From: Bathymodiolus brooksi
Taxonomy: Eukaryota > Mollusca > Bivalvia > Mytilida > Modiolidae
Direction: 5' to 3'
NCBI GenBank assembly: GCA_963680875.1
Contig: OY804583.1
Span: forward strand, 32,291,331-32,355,330
Length of the DNA stretch: 64,000 nucleotides
Shown: positions 34,667 to 46,100 of the stretch, piece after piece
How positions within the stretch are numbered: position 1 is the first letter of the stretch
How the letters are laid out: the number at the start of each line of letters is the position of its first letter
Made by a program: the position numbers and the translations under genes
Notes under the pieces: model-generated
The model's input: the letters and a program-made list of their open reading frames with translations, nothing else
Database searches by the model: none
What the model was told of the DNA's origin: nothing

Positions 34667-35637
34667 TTAGTAAAAGTGGTAGCCCGGGTCCGGTTCCAAA
34701 TTTGTATTTTCTTTATTACATCTTTATTAAGGCATTAATTTTAATAAAATTTGAACATAATGCATAAAATTATGTATTTTATCACATTTTTTAAACAAAT
34801 ATAAAAAAAAATAGTTTTTATACGAAATATCGGCAATACAAGTTTTCGAAGTTAGTAAAAGTTGTAACCCGGGCCAAGGCAAAATTTTCTATTAATCGAT
34901 GATTACACCTTTATTTCTCGTTAAAACTTCACAATATTCAGAATGAACATTTTTCAGTATTAAAGAAATTTAAAAATATTTTAAATTCAATGGTAATGTT
35001 CTCTTTTGTCATTATGGGAGCATTTTAGATTCTGATAAAAGTTGTAACCCGGGCCGGAAGTGATGCATTGTTTTGAGGGTACTTGAAAATTGACCTGAAA
35101 AGATATGATCGTCTATATCTTTTTTACTACTCAATATAATCGATTCAAATTTTGGTCAGCTTGAGATATCAGTATATACTTTACAAAAAAATAAAAAAAT
35201 ATAAAAAAATATTGTGTATTAGTATCAATATTTACCTGTACACCCACGTGACCAGTCTTTGTTTACAAATCTTAATATATTAATATTGCATCGTGGAGAA
35301 AAAATATATAAAATATATTTGTTGTTGTTGTATTGAAGTATGTTTTTACAAAATTTCAAGAATTTTAAAGAAGTAATACAGGTGCAATCATTGATTAACT
35401 GAAAATTTCGTCTTGGCCCGGGTTACAACTTTTACTAACTTGGAAAACTTATATTGCCGATATTTCGTATAAAAGCTATTTTTTTTTATATTTGTTTAAA
35501 AAATGTGATAAAATACATAATTTTATGCATTATGTTCAAATTTTATTAAAATTAATGCCTTAACAAAGATGTAATAAAGAAAATACGAATTTGGGCCCGT
35601 GTTTTTGGAACCGGACCCGGGTTACCACTTTTACTAA
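34667..35637. mobile_element. 971-bp foldback element with CCCGGG-containing arms
   Basis: The arms (34667-34900 and about 35400-35637) are inverted and well conserved, starting TTAGTAAAAGTGGTAGCCCG. A further GTTGTAACCCGGGCC motif lies at 35040 between the arms. There is no ORF and no clear target duplication. Confidence 0.75.
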
Positions 35638-35644
35638 CTGCCAC

Positions 35645-35760
35645 GAAAACCCAAACTCCGGACAGTTTTCGTATCCGCTACCGAACATGGTTCATCCGCT
35701 GGATACAATCACTGCCACCGGCTTGGCCAAAATTTTCCTGATTTCGTAGGGATTAATACA
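35645..35760 (-). pseudogene. Decayed inverted partial copy of exon 41969-42124
   Basis: On the minus strand AAGCCGGTGGCAGTGA and AACTGTCCGGAGTTTG occur in the same order as in the exon, with a weaker match before them (CCCTACGAAATC against CCCTATGAAGATC). The frame is broken by stops. The foldback element 34667-35637 abuts its far end. Confidence 0.5.
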
Positions 35761-37398
35761 CCAGAATAGTAGATTGTATTTGAAAATGTTTTACATCTTA
35801 TGATGTTGAAAAATTATTATTAAATATGTATTTAGATTAAAATCCATGTTTTGTCCTGGGTTTGATCAACAACTGATCAATATTTATAGGGATTAATTTT
35901 AAAGTAGTGATTTGGCCTCCGATTCCCACCATAAACAAACAACATGGAAGTGGAAGAATCATCGCTTCAAAGTTTACAAACATAAACCAAAGATAGACTA
36001 AATCGAAGCATTAGAATATTTAACTGGTTTAGAAAAATTCAATGTGATACCAAATTTACCAGTGGGTTATGCCAACTTATGGGAAAAGTCTGGTATTCCA
36101 AATATTTCCCTTCATTCATGAGGTGGTAATGAACTTCATAATCTTATGAACTGAAGGAAAATGTTGGTTCCTTTGTAATTTAAACACCTCTCAATATTAC
36201 ACAAACTGACCAAATGGCTCCTTGTGGAATAGGTAAAGATAATAATGGTACAATGTTGTCGGCTAATTGGACTCGCCTAAGGGTTTTGACTGCTCTGTGC
36301 ATTCATAGTCATTGAAGAAATAAACTTACAATGGATTTTTAGAAGGGTGGAGAATAACATCTTGTAATGTATCAGATGATCTATATTTTGTTCTGAAGAA
36401 TATGGCAATGATTCCCTAATTAATTGTCAAAATGATCAACCCCTCCCTCCTTTATAACTGTAGAAAGATATTTTCATCTCTAATTTATCAAATAAAATAC
36501 ACGTTAACAAAACTTCATAGAAGGCAGCCAATCCAATGTAAAAAAAAGGAATGGGTTTATTTTTTGTGAACAGATTTACTTGACAACAGAGACTAATAAC
36601 TTCTTAAGAAACCAGTTAACATGTAAAAATGTCACCCAGTCACCAATTGACATTTTCCAATTACTTTGTTACCAATTATCTCATTTTTTATATACAGTTT
36701 TTTTGTATAAGGTTTGATTTTTTTCAAATTAATTTTACATGTGTGGATAGGGTATAACATAGATTATTTGGTTTATTTTTGTAAACATTTGCATTTTGTG
36801 AAAATCATATAAAATTTGTAAGTACAGAGGTGCTCGATGCCTTTCTAAACATTTTTCTTTTTCTTTTGAAAGATAGATACCTAAAGATTAATAATATATG
36901 TGGAAAGAATAATAATAAAGGAGTAGAGTATAGACATGATAAAAAGAAATATTTTGATATAATATGACGATATTCACTGTAAAAGCTATTTTTTTAAATC
37001 CAGAGATTTTGAGAAGCTGCTAATCTCTTGTTTTATATGTCCCTATTGGCAATTGCTGTATTTTTGGATGCAGGACTACCTAATGATTTAGCAGCCATAT
37101 GATCTTTTACCAGTCTGAATGTAATGCTTAGTTAACTTATATTTTCCAGAATTTACAAATTTGTTTTGATGTTTATCTCTCTCTCTTGTATCTTTGTTTA
37201 TTTAAATTTTCAAATTTAGCCTTTTACACTTGGTAGACAATTCTGATATTAATTTTATATATCCACTGGTACAAGAACTATACTCTTATAATGTGGAAGT
37301 CAATTAACTGTGTGTTCAATGGCATTCAAACTGAACATATTGCTGTGCTGTGTGCTTTCATATATATGTGCAATGCTTTATTAACGCTAACATTATAA
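35761..37398. other. No supported gene
   Basis: Only a 37-codon frame at about 36004-36121 (EYLTGLEKFNVIPNLPVGYA) looks protein-like; it lacks splice context and matches no family I recognise. The rest is AT-rich. Confidence 0.45.
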
Positions 37399-37653
37399 TT
37401 ATACCCCCGCTTCCCGAAGGGGGAGGGGGGTATACTGTTTTACCTCTGTCCGTCCGTCCGTCCAAGATATTTTTCGTCGCATTTTTCTCAGCCACTATTG
37501 ATGGCAGAAATCTGATAGTTGGTCACAAGCTTTATATAGGTACCCCATATCGTGGGAAGCGTTTTATGATCCGTCAGATTCCTACTTCCTGTTTGCCGAA
37601 GAGCGGGGATACATGTATCATAAGTGAGCATTAGCTCACAGTTCATCTTGTTC
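37399..37653 (+). repeat. CCGTCCGTCC-family element
   Basis: It starts TTATACCCCCGCTTCCCGAA with a G/C hairpin, continues GTCCGTCCGTCCGTCC, and ends with hairpin GTGAGCATTAGCTCAC followed by CTTGTT. Confidence 0.75.
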
Positions 37654-37680
37654 TTGCTGTTGTATATATGTGTTTACATT

Positions 37681-37860
37681 TTGAAAAGCTTCTGTTGTAT
37701 AAAGTATTACATCTAGTTATAAGCTAGAAGATGTTAGTTCAAGTCTAACCAGAAGCAGGAAAAATGTTTAATAGGTTGAAGAGCTTCTGTTGTATAAAGT
37801 AATACATCTAGTAACAAACTAGAAGATGTTAGTTCAAGTCTAACCAGAAGCAGGAAAAAA
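37681..37860 (+). repeat. Tandem duplication, about 96-bp units
   Basis: GCTTCTGTTGTATAAAGTA and AGAAGATGTTAGTTCAAGTC occur twice; the start of a third unit (GAGCTTCTGTTACATAAA) lies at 37947. Confidence 0.8.
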
Positions 37861-38074
37861 GTGTTGCTTTGCAGACTGCCAGTGCATTTTTATATGCTTA
37901 ACACTAAATAACATTGACATACTTTCTCTTGTGTTTCATATGTTGAAGAGCTTCTGTTACATAAATATTATATATGTACAATGTATTGTCAAAAAATATA
38001 CAATTTATTTGTACATGTACTAGCTTTAGAAATGTGGAGAAAAGTAAGTCCAACGTTAATTTAAAGTTCTTTTT

Positions 38075-38325
38075 TATACCCCCCGCAAACAAAGTTTGGG
38101 GGGTATATAGGAATCACCCTGTCCGTCCGTCCATGTACCTTGTAAGTGCAACTCCTCCTAAACCGCTTATTGGATTTTTACGAAACTTTACACATTTGTA
38201 GTACATTACCTGCAGATGTGCATGAAGGAATATGGTTGCTGTCCAAAATTTAAAAGGGGAGATAATTCAACTTATACTTTCACGAAAAGGGGGGGCATGT
38301 ACCTTATAAGCGCAACTAGCAATCG
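38075..38325 (+). repeat. CCGTCCGTCC-family element, 3' end unclear
   Basis: It begins with the hairpin TATACCCCCCGCAAACAAAG...GGGGGGTATA, then CTGTCCGTCCGTCCATG. The far end blends into unique sequence and is only approximate. Confidence 0.6.
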
Positions 38326-39390
38326 ACAAACGCAGGTGTCAAGTGATCCTATATTTTCAAGATTTTGCTATATTTCCTATATTTGTCTAAAATTTCATAT
38401 ATTACATCCCAAAATCCTATATTTTTCCAAAACTATGAGAAGAAAAGTTGAATCTTTAATATTTGGTGGAAATTTCATATAAACACAACACTAGGCTATA
38501 CAAGATATTAATGCTGATACTTCTCTAGTTATGTCTCCCCTTCGAACAAATTTTATTTATTTTGTAAAAACAATAGGAAACTAGTTTAATAATACTGCAT
38601 GTTTTTGTCTTCATATGTCAGTAAAAAGGAGGTGCTGCATGGCTACAGGGGAGGTGGTGGTCATGTATTTTTTGCTAAATATACCTTAAATTTAGCCTGT
38701 ATTTATTACATCCCAAAAAATCCTATTTTCCTCTATAATTTTGGTCAAAAGTGGCTCGACACCCTGCAAACGTAATATATAATATAATATAATATAATGT
38801 TATTGTTTATGAATCACTGTAATGACTTTGCCCCTTGTGGGCCCTCTATTGGACAATACAAATTCTTATTATACAAATCATTAATTAGCTTCCAGTCAGA
38901 TTCGAACTGACATCTTTCCAACATTATTGAAATGTACTACCTTGTACTATAGAAGCAATAAGCAATAATGATTGTAATGTTACACAAAGTACACATACAG
39001 ATAAATAAAACATTCAAATAAGTACTTCAAAAGCATCTCTTGTACAAAGCCAAAGGACAATCCTTTAGTTTACTACATTTTCATTTTATATTTAATATTT
39101 TAACTACAGATGTGCATGTATTTTAATATTCACCATGGGATGGTTAAATTTTTTAAATTGTGTATTTATTGACACTGATTACATCAGGTTATAATATTCA
39201 TTAAAAAGTTGTTAATCTTGTCGTGATTAATCAGTCCTGTTTATTTAATCCTTCTCCCTTTTTCTTCGTCTCTTTGATCATCTGTAAGAATAGTAAAACT
39301 TGCCAACAGGGCATACATAAGGTCAATAAAGGTGTAAAGTATTGTTGGTCCGATAACAGTTTCATCATGTTTTAATGTGTCATATATTAT
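38326..39390. other. No gene seen; possible LINE-tail fragment
   Basis: GCCCCTTGTGGGCCCTCTATTGG at about 38831 resembles a LINE 3' end. Otherwise the sequence is AT-rich. Confidence 0.4.
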
Positions 39391-41765
39391 GGGTGGGTGT
39401 TCTTTTTTTCACTTTTTTATTATGATATTGATAATAAACTAGAGGCTCCCAGGAGCCTGTATAGCTCACCTGGGTATAATAACAACATCAGTCAATAAAA
39501 CTTGATAACTTCGTTAAAAAAAATTAACAAATGTAGCCTTCGTCATTGCAGACTCTTTCTACAAAAAAAATTGGGCTTTAATGTAAGTTATCAAAATTTC
39601 TGTAAAAAAACATATGTCAATGATTCTCAAAATTTTGCTTTTCCTACTTCACATTTTGTAATAGAGTTGCTTCCCTTTGATTATTTGAGTAACCAAAAGC
39701 AGTGAGTCAACAAAAAAATGCATTTCAAGAGGAATAATTTCATCCCCCCTTTTTTCTATTTTTAGCCTGGTGGCCATCTTGGTTGGAAGTCGGGATCACC
39801 GGACACAATTTTGGAAGGGGGCCATCCAAGGATCATTCCACAAAAGTTTGATTGCAATTGGCCCAGTGGTTTCTGAGGAGAAGATTTTTATGTGAATTTC
39901 CCATAGGGTCCTATGTTAAGCTAAGTTCGGCTGTGGGGGCCATCTTGATCGAAGGGCCGAACCGCCGGACACATTTTTGGAAGAGAACCATCCAATGACT
40001 ATTTCATCAAAATTTTGTTCTTATTGAGAAATGGTTTCAGACAAGAAGATTTTTATGGGAATTTCCCATAGGGTCCTATGTTAAATTAAGTTCGGCTGTG
40101 GCGGCCATCTTGGTCGGTGTTCTGAAATGCCGGACACAATTTTGGAAGAGGACCACCCAAGAATCATTTCAGCACAGTTTGGTTGAGATTGGCTCAGTAG
40201 TTTCAGAGGAGAAGATTTTTTTTTTAAATCCCCCCCTTTTTTCTAATTTGCATAATCGGTCAAAATAGGCAAAAGTTCAAAGTTCATAAAAAATCCCATA
40301 ATATATGTTAAAAAGCTCATCATTATGCTTATGCAGTTCAAATTTGGGCACTTTCTGGCTTAAAATAGAGCAGTTTTGGCCATTTGAAGAAATTTCTATT
40401 TTTAGTAATGGCGGCCATCTTGGATACAGGACGGTGCTGACGGACACAATTTTGAAAGGGGACCATCCTAGGATCATTTCAGCAAACTTTGGTTGAGATT
40501 GGCTCAGTAGTTTCAGAGGAGAAGATTTTTTTTTAATTTCATCCCCCCTTTTTTCTAATTTGCATAATCGGTCAAAATCGGCAAAAGTTCAAAGTTCATA
40601 AAAAAATCCCGTAATAAAGTTAAAAAGCTCATCATTATGCTTATACAGTTCAAATTTGGGCATTTTCTGGCTTAAAATAGAGCAGTTTTGGCCATTTGAA
40701 GAAATTTTTATCTTTAGTAATGGCGTTCATCTTGGATACAGGACGGCACTGACGGACACAATTTTGAAAGGGGACCACCTAAGGATCATTTCATCAAAGT
40801 TTGGTTGAAATTGGCTCAGTAGTTTCAGAGGAGAAGATTTTTTTTAATTTCATCCCCCCTTTTTTCTAATTTGCATAATCGGTCAAAATGGGTAATGGGA
40901 TTTACTTCAAAATTGCAGGGTAGGTAGATCTTGACATGCTGCACATTTTTGCTATTTAAACTTAACATCTATCTCTAAATAGTTTTTGAAATGTAAGACG
41001 AAAAGTATTAAAATTAAAAAAAAAAATTGATGAAAAAAGGGCAATAACTCCAAGATGGGTAATCAAATTTACTTCCAAATTGCAGGGTATGTAGATCTTG
41101 ACATGCTGAACATGTTTGCAGTTTCAACTTACCATCTGTCTCTTATAGTTTTTGAAATAAAGGACGAAAAGTATTAAAATTTTGAAAATTTGATGAAAAA
41201 AGGGAAATAACTCCAAAATGGGTAATGGGATTTACTTCAAAATTGCAGGGTGGGTAGATCTTGATATGCCGCACATTTTTGCAATTTAAAGTGAACCTTT
41301 ATCTCTTATAGTTTTTGAAATATAAGACGAAAAGTATTAAAATTTTACAAATTTGATGAAATAAGGGCAATAACTCCAAGATGGGTAATCAGATTTACTT
41401 CAAAATTGCAGGGTAGGTAGATCTTGATGTGCTGATCATTTTTACCCAATGTCAGATTTTTGATATTATTAACGGTTTTTGAGTTATTACCCAAAACCTG
41501 CAATTTTACCATATGTTCTATTTTTAGTAACAGCGGCCATGTTGGTTGGTGCACAGCATCACCGGACACAATTTTGAAACTAGACACCCTAGTGATGATT
41601 CAGACCAAGTTTGGTTTCCATTGGTCTAGCACTTTCAGAGGAGAAGATTTTTGAAAAAGTTTACGACGTACGACGGACGACGACGACGGACGCCAAGTGA
41701 TGGCAATAGCTCACATGACCCTTTGGGTCAGGTGAGCTAAAAAGTGAAAAAAAGAACACCCACCC
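39391..41765 (-). repeat. Bivalve dispersed repeat, near full-length, with 27-bp inverted flanks
   Basis: The body (39436-41736) has hairpin ends, AGAGGCTCCCAGGAGCCT and AGCTCACATGACC...GGTGAGCT, and many degenerate units with GGTTTCAGAGGAGAAGATTT, then a second block of units with AAATTGCAGGGTAGGTAGAT. It is flanked by GGGTGGGTGTTCTTTTTTTC (39391-39417) and its exact inverse (41739-41765). No protein is encoded. Confidence 0.75.
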
Positions 41766-41968
41766 CCCTTTCCCGAGTCAAATGCTCGGTTTTTCATTTC
41801 GTGTTTCTTGGTATTCATTCATATATCTTGGTATTTAAAAACTTAATATAATTCATTGATTTAGATTTGTTTTATCCATATGTATATCGTGAAATGTATC
41901 AAAATACCATAAATTATCTTTGAAGTGCTTTTCCGTGACCGCCATTTGCATTCCATATTTTTTTTTAG

Positions 41969-42124
41969 AAACGAAAGGTCAATGGGGTCAAACCCTATGA
42001 AGATCCGGAGAAACGGAAAAAGCCGGTGGCAGTGACTAGTGTGCGGACCGGAGCTGGTAACTGTCCGGAGTTTGACGAAAACCCAATCGTAACTACTCGG
42101 CCATTCTCGCTACCCTTCAAATAA
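41969..42124 (+). CDS. Probable terminal coding exon of an unidentified protein
   Basis: A T-rich tract ending TTTTTTAG is followed by an open frame of 51 codons and a TAA, reading in phase 0 from Lys-Arg-Lys. The peptide is basic and proline-rich, with YEDPEKRKKPVAV, NCPEFDENP and a C-terminal RPFSLPFK. GC content is clearly above the flanks, as expected for coding sequence. No start codon or upstream exon could be matched, because the preceding 2.4 kb is a repetitive element. I do not recognise the family. It cannot follow directly from SPRY exon 32520-32690, whose phase differs. It may be the 3' end of a short separate gene or of the SPRY gene after missing exons. Confidence 0.5.
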   Translation, partial: KRKVNGVKPYEDPEKRKKPVAVTSVRTGAGNCPEFDENPIVTTRPFSLPFK

Positions 42125-42500
42125 CCTCGTACGTACATAGTAGAAATTTTCTTAAATTGTTTGCCGGAAGTTAAGTTAAGTTAAGCCGCACACAAATATA
42201 GTCCACGAAAATCCAATATGGAAGACATACTAAGTAAAATTTAATCATGCAAAACTAATTAAAACTTTAATTGAAATATAGAAAATTGCTTAAAATATAA
42301 CTTTATCAAACTTTCATATAACTGACATGTGAAAAGTACGATAAACGAAAACCAGCATTCGTTCGGTCATGACCTTAACCTTACATAAAAGGATCTTTTT
42401 AGGGAAATATTCATTTTAAATTGACCCGACTTACACTACTGAATTTAATCAAAAAACCAATTTGTAATAATTATAGATATATACAAATAACTAAATGATT

Positions 42501-42719
42501 TCAAAAAAATACTTGATCTCTTATCGGTATTAAAATGTGCTTTGTTTGGATCTGGAAAAACACTGGATTACTCCCAGAAAAGGGCCCCTGAAGTTTAATG
42601 TAAAAATAAACATCACGTGGTGTTATCCAGTGGAAAAACCCCGGTATATTAGGCCAGCTGATTACAAGAGTAACATTGTTGTTATTTTCGATTGAAAGTT
42701 CGTCTGCCATATACACCAT
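42501..42719 (-). other. Small divergent ORF next to the LRAT-like start, doubtful
   Basis: A 72-codon minus-strand frame starts with ATG only 21 bp from the LRAT-like ATG and has a mixed, protein-like composition (VTLVISWPNIPGFFHWITPR). No family is recognised and no splice signals compel it. It could be a first exon of a divergent gene or chance. Confidence 0.2.
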
Positions 42720-42740
42720 ATTTTGTGCCTATGAAATAAA

Positions 42741-43196
42741 ATGGCAGGGAAAGAAACTCATTTGATAAAAGAAGAACACATTAAAACGCCACACACGTTT
42801 CCAATCGGTGTGGGTTTAAGACCATTTGTGAGGCCAGAATTCTTGCATGCACGACCAGGAGACTTGATTGAAATTGACCACACAATTTACTCAGATTGGG
42901 GGATATATTTTGGAAAAGGAGAGGTCGTATTATTAGGTGGTGACCTTTTAACAGGAAGGACGACCCACACTGTTGTGGTCAAAAGAAATATTACAGATTT
43001 TTCAAGAAATGTGGTAATGCGCGTGAATAATAAGAAAGTACCGGCCAAAAATCGTGCTGTTGTGTCATTGAAATCTAAAACAATAATACAGAACGTTAGT
43101 AAACTTATTGGCAAGACAGTTGAATACAACATTTTAACCAAAAATTCAGAACATTACGTGACAGAGTGGAAATATGGTCATAGTTGGAGTGACCAG
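42741..43196 (+). CDS. LRAT-like gene, exon 1 (domain exon)
   Basis: This exon carries the whole LRAT fold. If the donor were ignored, translation would run on for only four more codons to TAG, while splicing at GTGAGG keeps the family's WSDQ element and continues in phase 0. Confidence 0.87.
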
Positions 43197-46100
43197 GTGA
43201 GGACAATGTAGATTTTATTTAATCAGGTCCAATGCATGTATATCAACAGCCTTGATTTTGAAGTTTGAACAGGTATTGGATCTTCGAAATACAGTCAAAC
43301 CTGTTTTAAGAGGTCACCTTTGGCTTTGGGACATAGGAAAAGTAGTCTTTTATTAATCATTAACCCATGTTGATTTGTCATCAACAGTAATTATGTTGTG
43401 AATACCTGATGAAATCTGTAGTGTATGAATTAACAACCTCAAAATCAATGTCTGATACTTGTGGTATTTTCATTTTCTGAAATGATCCAAATAAGTTTGG
43501 TATATCATTGACTGTTTCTTTGCCAGGAATGAAATATTTAATTTCAGAAGGAATTTGATTAAAATTAAAGTCTAGCATCATTTTCTTAAATTTGTAGCTG
43601 GTGCAAATATTGTACTTCCTTGGATAGATTTCAAAGCTGCCATGATTTCATCTTGGTGGTGTATAATTGTCTTTTCAGTTTGGTCGGTCTGCCTTTTTAT
43701 GTTCAAAAACTTTTTTTTCTCCTATTTTCGGTCCAATTCAATTTGTTTTTGTAATTCTATGGAATATTTCCTGACAGAATCTATCATTGTTTGCTCTCTT
43801 TTTTTTATTGTTATTATTGATTCATCAAACAAAGACTCATATTTAGTTTCACTGATTTGGAATTCTTAACTTTTGCCTTAACAGAGAGTTAAATCTTTAC
43901 TATATCTTGCCTCCGCTCCTTTAAGTTCATCCAATTTTTCAGAGATAATTTTTTCTACAGGTTCAAAGTTGTGTTTTAAGACAGGTAACCTCTTAAAAGA
44001 GGTCCAATTCATATGCAATTTCCTGCGACAAGACAAGTAAAATGTGTCCTTTAAATTCAGGTGACTGCGTAATACAGGAATCTGGGTCGTTTCGCCCTCA
44101 TTTATTAATAGTGCTTTAAAAAATGAAATATGGAAAATACCATTGTAAATATTCGTATTTTGGATGTTGTAAACTTTATTTTTGTCTTCCTCATAATTAA
44201 CATGCTTTCTTGAGGTATTTAATATTATGTATGGCTTCACTTTCATTGTTTGACACCTAAAATTTCTTTGAACAATACAGTAATAAATTAGTATGTATAA
44301 AATATATTGTTTGTTCTGCATGGCTTCAAATTACAGTATTCTGCCAAAATGTATTGCAACATGTAAAAAAAATCCCTATATAATCAACCAAAACCATATT
44401 TTTTCCAAAAAATATTATGAAGTCATTTCTGGATAGATTTTAGCAAATTTTACATCAAAACATTCAGAATTGTTTATATTTTGATTGTTTATTTGCTCAT
44501 TATGTATTTATGGCGCATTTTCTATTAACTGGTATTCTGTTAGGAAAAAATCTTTCATTTCTGAAAAAAAATCCATTCGTGCAATTTTCTAGACTTCATA
44601 CTTAACATTTATATAAACTCGTTCAAAATACCATTGGTACATTAATATTCTTTTATTTGTCTTTGTTTGTTTGTTTGTTTTATTTTTTTGCTTGCATATA
44701 TTTGTTTTTTTGTAAGAGTTCTTTTATTTATACATGTACCGTATATGAATGCTGATGTAGGGTTTGTTAAGTGTTTTAAATATTCTGTACCAGTAGCTAT
44801 TAGTCTTTCTTTATATAAAATTTATACCAAGTCAGACCTTACAGTTTGTTGGGTTTTACATTATTTTCTAATTAGTAATCGACAGATCAAAGAATAAAAA
44901 TATTTTCAATTTTTTATTAATTTCTCTTTATTTTTTTTTGCAGTTTAATTAGTATTAAATAATTGATCAATAATTATTAAATATTGTAAATTACAGTAAT
45001 ATAACATCATAACATGATGATGTTAACTCCGTTGTTTATCATATATTTTTATTATTTTTATTTTATTTTTATGTTATTATTTTTTTTTGTATACAACTAA
45101 TAAATAAATAATTACCAAAAAATTGTCGAAAAAGACTTCATCTATTATTATATAATAGCGATTAAGTGGGGCGAATCGACTCACTTTCCGTGGCGAAACG
45201 ACCCTGTACCGTAATACAGGTGGGCATGTTTGACTGTATGCAGGTCTTGCAGACTTTTTCCAAAAACTTGCGATTTATAACTGTCCAATATATACAATCT
45301 ACTCTTTTCAAAAACAGCTATGGTGCACTATATACATTATGTACAGGTATATACATGTACCTCAAGATTTAGAAGACATGTCACTGATACTTAATTAAAG
45401 CTTGGCCTCCTGGCCTCCATACCTGAGGGCTCTATGGTTAGTGGTCCCCAGACTCTTATCCAGACATTAAATGCCAAATCCCTGATCCATGCCTGTGAAC
45501 TTGTGACAGACTTGACATGTTGCTTCATAAAATATATCACAATTGACAAATTAATGAAGGAATGTAGTGGTTCAACCATTAGATACAGAAAACCAGCCAC
45601 ATTTCCAGGTTGTTGGCCTTAGTATCATACATCTACATCATTATGGTCATGTGCACATAAAGATTTAGGAATGATGACAAAACATTTCAGAAAAGTAGAT
45701 TTGACTTTTAAATGGTCCATTTAACTTTTAGAAGGGGTGCTACATATATGGTTATTGGACATGAAAAATAAATAGGTTCTTCATATTTACCAGAAACTGT
45801 TTGCTGAAAGCTACGTACAGATTATTTATTTTTTTGCATTTGTCCCGTCAATTGATTTTTCTCCTAAAATTTGGAAACAAAAATTTAAGACAGCAAAAAC
45901 AAGACATTATCATCATCAGTCCTCATGATGAGCACCGGTCCTCTGGTCCAAGACCAGTAAAACTTTGTTTGGACTAGTAAATTTTTCAGTTTTTATTTAG
46001 AACCATATTTATAAACAATAATTTCAAGAATTTGATTTGGACCAGTAAATTCAAATTTTCTATTTCGAGGACTTCATCATAGCCCCAATCTCCCCCTTTT

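Noticed and set aside
36004..36121. 37-codon protein-like frame (EYLTGLEKFNVIPNLPVGYA)
   Set aside because: It is too short, has no clear splice sites and matches no family; kept only as a note in the intergenic entry.
43878..44321. 147-codon minus ORF in the LRAT-like intron
   Set aside because: No motif is recognised and it lies inside a decayed TIR element; coding status is unsupported.
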